From contig CAMPAX010000095.1 in the NCBI GenBank assembly GCA_946633495.1, positions 1 through 8,443 on the forward strand: a stretch of DNA of 8,443 nucleotides, read 5' to 3'. Shown in pieces: positions 1 through 6,485 of the stretch. The notes under the pieces are model-generated. The model did no database searches. It saw only the letters and a program-made list of their open reading frames with translations, and had not been told where the DNA came from. Origin of the DNA: an uncultured Lachnospiraceae bacterium. Lineage in GTDB: Bacteria; Bacillota; Clostridia; Lachnospirales; Lachnospiraceae. Each line of letters begins with the position of its first letter. Position 1 is the stretch's first letter. The position numbers were made by a program, and so were the translations under genes.

Positions 1-8
1 CTCACGGA

Positions 9-1949
9 TCAAAGATCCACGTTGGCTTCACGGCTGTGTCTCTCGATATATTCCCTGCGGGGGCCGACCTCATTTCCCATCAGAGTATGTGTAAGAGACG
101 TTGCTTCCGCCATACTGTCGATGGACACCTGCTTTAAGAGCCGGTTCTCGGGATCCATGGTGGTCTCGAACAGCTGCTCCGCATCCATCTCACCAAGACC
201 TTTATAGCGCTGAATGGTGAACTTCTTCTGATGCGTCTTACGGTACTTTTCCAGCTCCGCGTCGGAATAAAGATACTTCATCGCCTTGCCCTCACCCACC
301 CGGTACAGCGGAGGAATGGCGATGTAGATATGTCCTTCGTTGATGAGATCCGGATAAAAACGATAGAAAAATGTCAGAAGCAGCGTGGCGATATGCGCCC
401 CGTCCACGTCGGCATCCGTCATGATGATGATCTTATTGTAATTCAGCTTGCTGATATCGAAATCATTTCCGTAGCCCTGAAGGAAACCGCAGCCAAAGGC
501 GTTGATCATGGCTTTGATCTCTGCGTTCTCCAGAACCTTGCTGACCGGAACCTTCTCCACATTCAGGATCTTGCCCCGAAGAGGCAGCACTGCCTGATAT
601 TTCCGGTTGCGGGCAGACTTGGCGGAACCGCCTGCGGAATCTCCCTCGACGATGAAGATCTCGCACTTCTCGGCTTCATTTGACTCCTGCCGGACCAGCT
701 TTCCGTTTCCTTCAAAGGAAAACTTGCTGAGATTGATCTTGTTCTTCTCATTTGCTCGTTTTTTGGACAGAACCACCGCCCGATCCGCGATCTCCTTTAA
801 GACTTCATAATTCCGGTCGAAATAAATGGTCAGCTGTTCCCGCACGATATCGTCCACCGCTTTCAGCACATCCGTATTCGACAGCTTGGTTTTCGTCTGA
901 CCTTCAAACTGAGGATCCGGATGCCGGACAGACACCACAGCGATCATTCCGTTTCTGATATCCGCACCGGACAGATTGCTGTCCTTCTCCTTCAGGAGAC
1001 CAAGATCATTTCTGGCATACTGATTGACCACCTTCGCAAACGCCGACTTCCAGGCAGTCACATGCGTACCGCCCTCCGGGTTCGTGATATTGTTGGTAAA
1101 TCCGATGATATTCTCATCTCCGTCCTCTGTCATGACGAAGTCGATCTGGGCCGATATTCCATCCTTCTCGCCCTTGATCTCCACGATGGGCGACGTATGG
1201 GTAAGACCCGTGGAGATATCCTCCACAAATGCGGAAAGACCTCCCGGCTGGTGGAACACTTCCTGTTCCTCCCCGTCCCGGCGGTTCCAGAAGGTAATGG
1301 TAAGCTCCGGATTCAGATATGCCGTCTCCTTGATCCTCTGCTTGATGGCAGAGCATTTGAACTTGACGGTCTCGAAGATCGTCTCGTCCGGCCGGATGGT
1401 CACAGTGGTTCCCGTATGCTTTGCAGGGATCCTTTCCCCGAAAATGTTCCTGCAGAGGGTTTCCGAAAGCTTCTCCTTCGGAAGCTCTCCATCCACCAGC
1501 TTCGTGGTGGGGACCCCATAGGCATATGTATCATGATAGACAAAGCCACCTCGATAGACGTCCACGATGAGCTCCTTTGAGAGGGCATTTACCACGGCCG
1601 AACCGACGCCGTGGAGTCCGCCGCTGATCTTATAGGTGGAGGAGTTGAATTTGCCGCCGGCGTGAAGGACAGTATAAACCACACGCTCCGCCGGCATCTT
1701 CTCCGTGGGATGCATATCTACCGGCACACCCCGCCCGTTATCGGACACGGTTGCCGATCCGTCTTCATTCACCACCACGTCGATCCGGGAACAGAATCCC
1801 GCCAGATGCTCATCCACGGAGTTGTCGATGAGCTCCTGCACCAGATGATTCAGACCGCTCCGTCCCGTATTTCCGATATACATACCCGGCCGCTTGCGCA
1901 CCGGCTCGAGGCCTTTTAAGACCTCGATCTTTTCTGCATTATATGCCAT
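9..1949 (-). CDS. gyrB: Type IIA DNA topoisomerase subunit B (GyrB/ParE family)
   Basis: ATPase subunit of a type IIA topoisomerase, which changes DNA supercoiling or unlinks chromosomes together with a GyrA/ParC partner. The 646 aa match the short Gram-positive form. Visible in order: GHKL ATPase with N-box Glu39/Asn43, DNGRG at 70-74 and the GGLHGVGS lid from 110; the QTKTKL loop at 351-356 with the catalytic Lys353; TOPRIM with EGDSAGG from Glu435 and the metal-binding DADVD at 512-516; then YKGLGEMD and QLFETTMDP near 582-600. PLRGKILNVEK is GyrB-like. Start: ATG at 1947-1949 with a weak CAGG site about 7 nt upstream. Oddities: Phe594 where GyrB usually has Trp (QLWETTMDP), and His139 where E. 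coli GyrB has the coumarin-contacting Arg136 (by remembered alignment). Upstream is a GGDEF gene and not recF, so this may be a second, ParE-like paralogue; the symbol is therefore provisional. Any partner subunit would lie beyond the left edge. Confidence 0.93.
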   Translation of the reverse strand: MAYNAEKIEVLKGLEPVRKRPGMYIGNTGRSGLNHLVQELIDNSVDEHLAGFCSRIDVVVNEDGSATVSDNGRGVPVDMHPTEKMPAERVVYTVLHAGGKFNSSTYKISGGLHGVGSAVVNALSKELIVDVYRGGFVYHDTYAYGVPTTKLVDGELPKEKLSETLCRNIFGERIPAKHTGTTVTIRPDETIFETVKFKCSAIKQRIKETAYLNPELTITFWNRRDGEEQEVFHQPGGLSAFVEDISTGLTHTSPIVEIKGEKDGISAQIDFVMTEDGDENIIGFTNNITNPEGGTHVTAWKSAFAKVVNQYARNDLGLLKEKDSNLSGADIRNGMIAVVSVRHPDPQFEGQTKTKLSNTDVLKAVDDIVREQLTIYFDRNYEVLKEIADRAVVLSKKRANEKNKINLSKFSFEGNGKLVRQESNEAEKCEIFIVEGDSAGGSAKSARNRKYQAVLPLRGKILNVEKVPVSKVLENAEIKAMINAFGCGFLQGYGNDFDISKLNYNKIIIMTDADVDGAHIATLLLTFFYRFYPDLINEGHIYIAIPPLYRVGEGKAMKYLYSDAELEKYRKTHQKKFTIQRYKGLGEMDAEQLFETTMDPENRLLKQVSIDSMAEATSLTHTLMGNEVGPRREYIERHSREANVDL

Positions 1950-1972
1950 ATCTTACCTGCCTGTAATGAAAT

Positions 1973-2010
1973 AGTTGGCGCCTTGCCGGACCCGCCGGAA
2001 AGCGCCAACT
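1973..2010. repeat. Long inverted repeat in the topoisomerase leader/promoter
   Basis: Perfect 9-bp arms AGTTGGCGC (1973-1981) and GCGCCAACT (2002-2010) enclose a second short hairpin, CCGG (1986-1989) and CCGG (1995-1998) around the loop ACCCG, with two extra T-A pairs between the stems. It lies at the predicted transcription start of the topoisomerase gene. On the minus strand no T-tract follows, so it is not a classical terminator of the GGDEF gene; on the plus strand a T/A-rich run follows but no plus-strand gene precedes it. It may be an operator, a stabilising hairpin at the mRNA 5' end, or part of a read-through control. Confidence 0.75.
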
Positions 2011-2011
2011 T

Positions 2012-2041
2012 ATTATATTATATAGGGTTCCCGAATGTCAA
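2012..2041 (-). promoter_or_regulatory. Predicted sigma-A promoter of the topoisomerase gene
   Basis: On the minus strand, a perfect -35 TTGACA (2036-2041) is followed by an 18-nt spacer and a perfect -10 TATAAT (2012-2017). A second overlapping TATAAT lies at 2017-2022, but only 13 nt from that -35. The start point would fall near 2005-2010, inside the first arm of the adjoining inverted repeat, giving a leader of roughly 55-60 nt. It shows that the topoisomerase gene can be transcribed independently of the GGDEF gene upstream. Confidence 0.75.
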
Positions 2042-2072
2042 GCAGTAACCGAACATATATTCGTATGTCGGG

Positions 2073-3449
2073 TCACCGGTTTTGTTCCTGATCATATTTG
2101 TGGAACCGGATGGTATTCCTTCCCGATTCCTTTGCATTATAAAGCGCACGATCCGCATTTTTAAACAGAGCCGAGGCACCGATCCGGTATTCACCGAACG
2201 CAACGCCGGTACTGATGGTTACCGAAGGAACTCCGTCCATAGGTTCCGCCAGCTTTTTCGACATGGTCTCGTATTTCATCCTGACAAGATTGATGAGAGC
2301 CGGTCCCAGATGGATCATGATCACGGCGAATTCATCTCCGCCGATCCGGCACACATAGTCATCGGACCGGAAGGTAGTGAATATGGCATCTCCCACCCGC
2401 TTCAGAACCTTGTCTCCCATGGCATGTCCGTAATGATCATTGATCTCCTTGAATTTATCAAGGTCTATGATCATTAAGGCGCTGGTCTCCAGGTCCGTAT
2501 TTTTCAGCAGGAAGTCATATCCTCTTCGGTTGTAAAGCCCGGTCAGCTTATCATGATTGGCCTCGAAGTTCAGTTTCTTCTTGCTCTGAACGTGGGTGTT
2601 ATACATCAGGTTGTAGTTCTTTGCCAAAAACCGCATTTCATAAGCGCCGCCGGGCGGTATATCCTTCTCCTCCCGGATCAGCTTCACCGCCTTGCTGATA
2701 GGCGTGATGATCAGCAGCGAGGTAAGAAGAACCATAAGCAGGATGATCACCAGCAAAATGAAAGAGATCAGGTGCCCAAAGAATACATAACGCTGAAGCT
2801 TCTCGGCTTCCATATTCTGAGTCTGATGCATTTCATCCAGAAGCCGGTCAAGGCACCCCTTTGTATGTGTGCGGATGGTTTCCTTTCTCTCCTGGTATCT
2901 GTCATTGAACAAAAGCTCGATTGCTTTCCTTTTCTTTTCATCCTGCGAAAGGGAAAGATCTTCCTCCTTCAGATGATGCTCCTGAATGGTCTCCGGAAAT
3001 TCCGAAACATCATAGCCAAAGCCCTCGATTGCCATGCGTGCGGCGTAATATTCCTGCTCCTCCAAAATTCTGGATTCACGGATCGCATCCTCAAGCTCCG
3101 AAAAAGCTTCCTTGTTTTCGCTGTTTTTATCCAGCATCTGAAGCGCTTTGTCGCGGCGTTTTGTCTCATCGATCTCTCTGAAATAATTATCCAGATAGAC
3201 CCGTTCACCCGTAACCGCAAAGGAACGGACCTGCTCGGTCAGATAATCCGACGCCTCCACAACGTCATCCGAGAAATCCCGGGCATTGATCAGATTCTGC
3301 GTGATCTCATGGGTCTCCTTATAGATCTCATCGGTCCGGTTCACAACAATGAATAAAACCACGGAAAGAATGACAGCCAGAACGAGGAAGCAGATATTCA
3401 GAACCTTCATGGAGATTCCTCTGTCCTTGAGATGGCTAAACAATTTCAT
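2073..3449 (-). CDS. Membrane-bound diguanylate cyclase with extracytoplasmic sensor (GGDEF)
   Basis: Makes cyclic di-GMP from two GTP at the inner face of the membrane. The 458 aa comprise a basic N-terminus; membrane segment about 15-37; a charged, helical extracytoplasmic domain about 38-220 that contains SFAVTGERVYLDNYF, a CHASE3-like or four-helix-bundle sensor pattern; membrane segment about 221-248; a short HAMP-like linker from P250; and a GGDEF domain from about 298. The cyclase has DKLTGLYNRR at 300-309, metal-binding Asp329, NDHYGHAMGD, and the intact GGDEF signature at 370-374. The RxxD product-inhibition site (RSDD, 361-364) sits exactly five residues before GGDEF, so the enzyme is probably active and feedback-controlled. 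Start: ATG at 3447-3449 is supported by AAAGGAGA at 3458-3465; a later Met (residue 14) lacks such a site. Own promoter upstream; no EAL or HD-GYP domain. The signal sensed is unknown. Confidence 0.94.
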   Translation of the reverse strand: MKLFSHLKDRGISMKVLNICFLVLAVILSVVLFIVVNRTDEIYKETHEITQNLINARDFSDDVVEASDYLTEQVRSFAVTGERVYLDNYFREIDETKRRDKALQMLDKNSENKEAFSELEDAIRESRILEEQEYYAARMAIEGFGYDVSEFPETIQEHHLKEEDLSLSQDEKKRKAIELLFNDRYQERKETIRTHTKGCLDRLLDEMHQTQNMEAEKLQRYVFFGHLISFILLVIILLMVLLTSLLIITPISKAVKLIREEKDIPPGGAYEMRFLAKNYNLMYNTHVQSKKKLNFEANHDKLTGLYNRRGYDFLLKNTDLETSALMIIDLDKFKEINDHYGHAMGDKVLKRVGDAIFTTFRSDDYVCRIGGDEFAVIMIHLGPALINLVRMKYETMSKKLAEPMDGVPSVTISTGVAFGEYRIGASALFKNADRALYNAKESGRNTIRFHKYDQEQNR

Positions 3450-3457
3450 AAATGCAC

Positions 3458-3465
3458 TCTCCTTT
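3458..3465 (-). promoter_or_regulatory. Ribosome binding site of the first GGDEF gene
   Basis: AAAGGAGA on the minus strand, 8 nt before the ATG at 3447-3449. It decides for this start over the in-frame Met 13 codons further in. Confidence 0.8.
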
Positions 3466-3530
3466 TTTACAAAGCTCCGGTTCCTGCATTAAATCCCATC
3501 TGACATAGCAGCCAAACAGGACAACTAAGT

Positions 3531-3560
3531 ATTATATCACATACATCTTCCCCTTCGCAA
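3531..3560 (-). promoter_or_regulatory. Predicted sigma-A promoter of the first GGDEF gene
   Basis: On the minus strand: -35 TTGCGA (3555-3560), an 18-nt spacer, and a perfect -10 TATAAT (3531-3536). A T-run (3562-3567 read on the minus strand) just upstream of the -35 may act as an UP-like element. The predicted start near 3524 leaves a leader of about 75 nt. I looked in that leader for a GEMM (c-di-GMP) riboswitch pattern and saw none. Confidence 0.7.
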
Positions 3561-3618
3561 CAAAAAAGAGCCGGGCCGATACCGGTAAATGATCGAAAGA
3601 GATCCCTGATTCTTTTCC

Positions 3619-3647
3619 TTGCGAATAAATGGGATTATTGATAAAAT
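3619..3647 (+). promoter_or_regulatory. Predicted sigma-A promoter of the small membrane protein gene
   Basis: -35 TTGCGA (3619-3624), a 17-nt spacer, and -10 TAAAAT (3642-3647), with the predicted start about 33 nt before the ATG. The -35 hexamer is identical to that of the divergent GGDEF promoter, 59 bp away. Confidence 0.6.
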
Positions 3648-3686
3648 ATTTCTGACAGCGGTTCAAATCGACAGAAAGGGGCAGCT

Positions 3687-4241
3687 ATGAAGAAAAAAGA
3701 ACGTCTCGTCAATATCATCATGGCGATCATCATTTCCGCATTCATGGGGATTCTGTTCGGATTTATCACCCGGAACAACGCGGATCCGAAGGCGCTTGAG
3801 ACTATGCCGCCGGCACCGGTCACCTATCTGATCAATATGCTGGAATCCATCACGGTAGGTGTGATCGTTGCTCTCATCATCCCCATGGGCAGAATGGGGC
3901 GTGCATTGGCAGCAAAATTCGGCGCCACACCTCCTTCCATGAAATTCAACCTGATCAACAGCATTCCCTTCGCTGTGATCAACTCAGTCCTTGTGAGTGC
4001 GATCTGCAGCTTCATCGGGATCGCAACCGCTTACGGTAATATCGGCGATCCGAACAAGCCATCTCTCTTCGTGATGTGGCTTGGAAGCTGGGCAAGATCA
4101 CTTCCCTTCTCTCTCCTGCTTAGCTATGTTCTGGCCATCCTGATCGCCCCCTTCGTTGTGAAGGCCGTAGGGCTTGGCGGACCCCCGGCAGGCGGACCTC
4201 CGGTTGGCGGACCTCCGATGGGCAAACCTCCGGTTGACTGA
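3687..4241 (+). CDS. Small four-helix membrane protein with Gly-Pro repeat tail
   Basis: Function not known. The 184 aa contain four hydrophobic segments at about 8-28, 46-66, 88-112 and 127-160, and a C-terminal tail (163-183) made of GGPPx repeats. The two halves look alike: each has one helix, a loop and a second helix ending in a short basic or hydrophobic stretch. WLGSWARSLPFSLLL followed by LIAPFVVKAV recalls the DUF2798 family, in which such two-helix units occur in tandem; this is from memory and only a moderate guess. With the KKKER start inside, both ends would be cytoplasmic. Start: ATG at 3687-3689 with AAAGGGG at 3675-3681, 5 nt away. It stands alone on the plus strand between two minus-strand groups, with its own promoter and terminator, so it is a single-gene unit. 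Confidence 0.85.
   Translation: MKKKERLVNIIMAIIISAFMGILFGFITRNNADPKALETMPPAPVTYLINMLESITVGVIVALIIPMGRMGRALAAKFGATPPSMKFNLINSIPFAVINSVLVSAICSFIGIATAYGNIGDPNKPSLFVMWLGSWARSLPFSLLLSYVLAILIAPFVVKAVGLGGPPAGGPPVGGPPMGKPPVD
4176..4235 (+). repeat. Four in-frame 15-bp repeats encoding GGPPx
   Basis: Units begin at 4176, 4191, 4206 and 4221, each of the form GGCGGACCTCCGGTT with a few changes; the last reads GGCAAACCTCCGGTT. They encode GGPPA, GGPPV, GGPPM and GKPPV, at the end of the small membrane protein. Being 15-bp units, changes in copy number would keep the frame and only lengthen or shorten the tail. Confidence 0.92.
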
Positions 4242-4297
4242 AATCCGGATGAACCGAATTTCATTTCAAAGTCCGGTAAATAAATCGCGCATAAAGC

Positions 4298-4343
4298 AAA
4301 GCGCCTTCCTGCATTTTTACATTACACAGGAAGGCGTTTTGTT
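4298..4343. terminator. Intrinsic terminator, probably shared by convergent genes
   Basis: Perfect 10-bp stem CGCCTTCCTG (4302-4311) / CAGGAAGGCG (4327-4336) with a 15-nt loop, extended by a G-T and A-T pairs into the following TTTT. On the plus strand TTTTGTTATT follows, so it ends the membrane protein transcript. On the minus strand CTTTGCTTT follows, a weaker tail, but it may also end the methyltransferase operon, whose stop codon is at 4359-4361. Confidence 0.85.
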
Positions 4344-4358
4344 ATTAAGCGTTTTTTA

Positions 4359-6476
4359 TTATTGTTTCTCCGCCACCACAATACAGTTGGAATCGGGATA
4401 CACATCCGGCTCAAGAGTCACCAGCGGCCGGAGATGCTCCGGATAGCCCGGTTCCAGAAATGCATCCGCCCGGAGCACACGGGCACCAAGTCGTTCCAAT
4501 ACCTCCCGGTATTCCCCGATGGTATAGTATCCGAACTGTTCCTGCACCTCATGGCTGTAGGATTCCCGGCCCCAGGTGTAGGTATAGAGGAACTCCCTCA
4601 TGAAATCCACGCAGGCACTGACGCGGAGGTTTTCCTCATCCACCGTGATCCTCCTGTCCTCGATATCCGTCAGTCCTTCGAAATCCTGCATGTAGTTTTT
4701 AATGAAGTCCAGTCCGGACCGATCCCGGAAGGTAACCGTCAGCAGACCGTCAGGGTATATTTTTCCCTCCATACTGTCGGCCATCTCTCCCAGACCTTCC
4801 GCTTCTTCTGTGTCCTCCGACGATCTCACCACATTATTCGCCGCTTCCGCGGCTGTCATGGTACGCACCCCGTCCCGGATCACGATCCTGCCACCGGGAG
4901 CCAGTGAATCCATGGCGTTACGGAGCGCCTGCTCCACCACTTCGATCCGGAAACGTCCCTCCGGAGTCTCCGTATACGAAAAGATCTCATGGATGATAGA
5001 CGAGAAAATGATCGTATCCACACATCCCTTTTCTCCGTCCACCAGGAACGGACCGTCCACGAAATTATGACGTTCCACCGTCCAGCGATGTCCCCCGGAC
5101 ACACGTTTCTTATTCAGGACATCGATGACATTTTCGGAAATGTCCGTGCCGATCACGTGTTTATCCGGATACCGCTCCTCCAGCAGATCCAGCAGCACGC
5201 CGCCTCCGCTGCCCACATCTACCACCGTCTGCCCCACCACATAATCCACAATGGAATTCTTCGTCGATTCCTCCGTGGAATTCATGGTCGCCAGATACTT
5301 GTCTTCATTGTTCAGCCGGTCAAATTCGTCCCGCCGGAATCCAAACATGTCATAGAGCACGGTAATGCTCTTTTCAAAGGTGAGCAGACCACTGCGCTCC
5401 GCTTCCACACAAAAATCGATCAGTTTCTCGCACACTCTGGAAAAAGCAAAATCCACCTGCACGGCATCTCCGCGTCTGCGAATATCCAGAGCCACATTCT
5501 CCACGCTGTTATCGCGAAGATGCTTTTCTATGATCCGCTTTTTATAGACATTGATATGTTTCTTCCCTTCGTAATCATAGTAGAGGCTGTCCGCCAGCGG
5601 CTTGAATGTGATGTAACGGATTTCCGACTGTGATCCCCCGACACCCCGGGTGGTAGTATGTCCACCCACATCGCTGCCAACGGAAATGCCATTCGACTCC
5701 TCACTTCCCATACCTTCCACAAGTCCGGTGAGAATTTCGAGGATCTGCTTTGCGTCGAAATCCGACAGCGCAGCCTCAAAATACCATAGCTCATACCTCG
5801 GGAACAGCTTTTCAGCAAAGAAATCGATCAGTTCCTGCGGTACCTCCGAAAGCCCCGGGAGCAAACGCCGTACACGATACTCTGCCGGAAACTCGCTGAG
5901 ATCTCCCCGCAGGATCCGGTCGATCAGCGCATAAACCTCCTCCCGGACACGGATCCAGAGCTCCTCCGAGACGCCTCGGATGATACACTCATTCAGGACA
6001 TAAAGGATCTCCCGGATATTTTTCTGATCCTTCACGGGAGCCTCTAGAAGCGGAGCATTTCCGGCGACCGGCACCTCGCCCCGGAGACACTGTCCGATCA
6101 TTCCGTGGGTTTTGATCAATGTATGGATCAGTGCCGGATCTTCATCCTTCATCTCACTATTTTTCGTCTCATCCAGATAGATCTCTGCCGATGCGATATT
6201 ATGGATATCCAGCGGATATCCTTTTCCTTCCCAGACAGCACGATCTCTCGCCGTTCCGCCCTTTGCCACCTCAGACCACCGGAGTACCGTCCGTACGATC
6301 CGCTTCACCTCTTCCCCGGCGTCACTTTGCTCCAGGATATCCAGGGTACGAAGAACATAGTCCAGCGTCTCATGACCCGTTACGTTTTCAATCTGCTCCA
6401 GCCGCTCCACGTTCACGGCTCGATGCTCCGTGTAGTACAGATACTGGTACCATTTTTCTGATTTACAGGAATTCAT
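4359..6476 (-). CDS. SAM-dependent methyltransferase with large unrecognised N-terminal region
   Basis: Of the 705 aa, residues about 400-705 form a class I SAM-dependent methyltransferase. Motif I is VVDVGSGGG (418-426), the acidic residue for the SAM ribose is probably Asp445 in VIGTDIS, the motif IV region is TIIFSSIIHEIFSY (488-501), and LAPGGRIVIRDGV lies at 525-537. The substrate is unknown. Residues 1-400 I cannot assign: mostly helical and charged, no membrane segment or signal peptide, with conserved-looking patches WSEVAKGGT (67-75), IHNIAS (91-96) and THGMIGQCLRGEVP (123-136). A Gly/Ser/Thr-rich stretch at 257-285 may be a flexible loop between two N-terminal parts. The product should be cytoplasmic. 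It is the last gene of the operon, 9 nt after the GGDEF stop, with a weak GAGAG site before the ATG at 6474-6476, which suggests translational coupling. Confidence 0.85.
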   Translation of the reverse strand: MNSCKSEKWYQYLYYTEHRAVNVERLEQIENVTGHETLDYVLRTLDILEQSDAGEEVKRIVRTVLRWSEVAKGGTARDRAVWEGKGYPLDIHNIASAEIYLDETKNSEMKDEDPALIHTLIKTHGMIGQCLRGEVPVAGNAPLLEAPVKDQKNIREILYVLNECIIRGVSEELWIRVREEVYALIDRILRGDLSEFPAEYRVRRLLPGLSEVPQELIDFFAEKLFPRYELWYFEAALSDFDAKQILEILTGLVEGMGSEESNGISVGSDVGGHTTTRGVGGSQSEIRYITFKPLADSLYYDYEGKKHINVYKKRIIEKHLRDNSVENVALDIRRRGDAVQVDFAFSRVCEKLIDFCVEAERSGLLTFEKSITVLYDMFGFRRDEFDRLNNEDKYLATMNSTEESTKNSIVDYVVGQTVVDVGSGGGVLLDLLEERYPDKHVIGTDISENVIDVLNKKRVSGGHRWTVERHNFVDGPFLVDGEKGCVDTIIFSSIIHEIFSYTETPEGRFRIEVVEQALRNAMDSLAPGGRIVIRDGVRTMTAAEAANNVVRSSEDTEEAEGLGEMADSMEGKIYPDGLLTVTFRDRSGLDFIKNYMQDFEGLTDIEDRRITVDEENLRVSACVDFMREFLYTYTWGRESYSHEVQEQFGYYTIGEYREVLERLGARVLRADAFLEPGYPEHLRPLVTLEPDVYPDSNCIVVAEKQ

Positions 6477-6485
6477 GTTTTTCTC

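Noticed and set aside
921..1580. Open frame of 219 codons on the plus strand
   Set aside because: It lies wholly antisense to the ATPase half of the topoisomerase gene, which is certain by its motifs; the product has no recognisable domain and no ribosome binding site.
2017..2022. Second TATAAT in the topoisomerase promoter
   Set aside because: Only 13 nt from TTGACA, and the hexamer 17 nt upstream (CTGCTT) is a poor -35, so the TATAAT at 2012-2017 is preferred.
2050..2070. AT-rich imperfect palindrome just after the first GGDEF gene
   Set aside because: The arms match over only a few bases and no T-tract follows, so it is too weak to call a terminator.
2553..3356. Open frame of 267 codons on the plus strand
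   Set aside because: It is antisense to the first GGDEF gene, has low-complexity His/Leu-rich translation and no recognisable domain. It is a shadow of the real coding frame.
3450..3524. Possible c-di-GMP riboswitch in the leader of the cyclase gene
   Set aside because: The leader is about 75 nt and lacks the conserved GEMM-type blocks; no convincing multi-helix fold could be drawn.
3571..3585. CCGG...CCGG hairpin followed by a T-run on the minus strand, resembling a terminator
   Set aside because: The stem is only 4 bp and no minus-strand gene ends just upstream of it; the T-run more likely belongs to the promoter upstream region.
4989..5633. Open frame of 214 codons on the plus strand
   Set aside because: Antisense to the methyltransferase motif region (motif I, motif IV), so the minus-strand reading is the real one.
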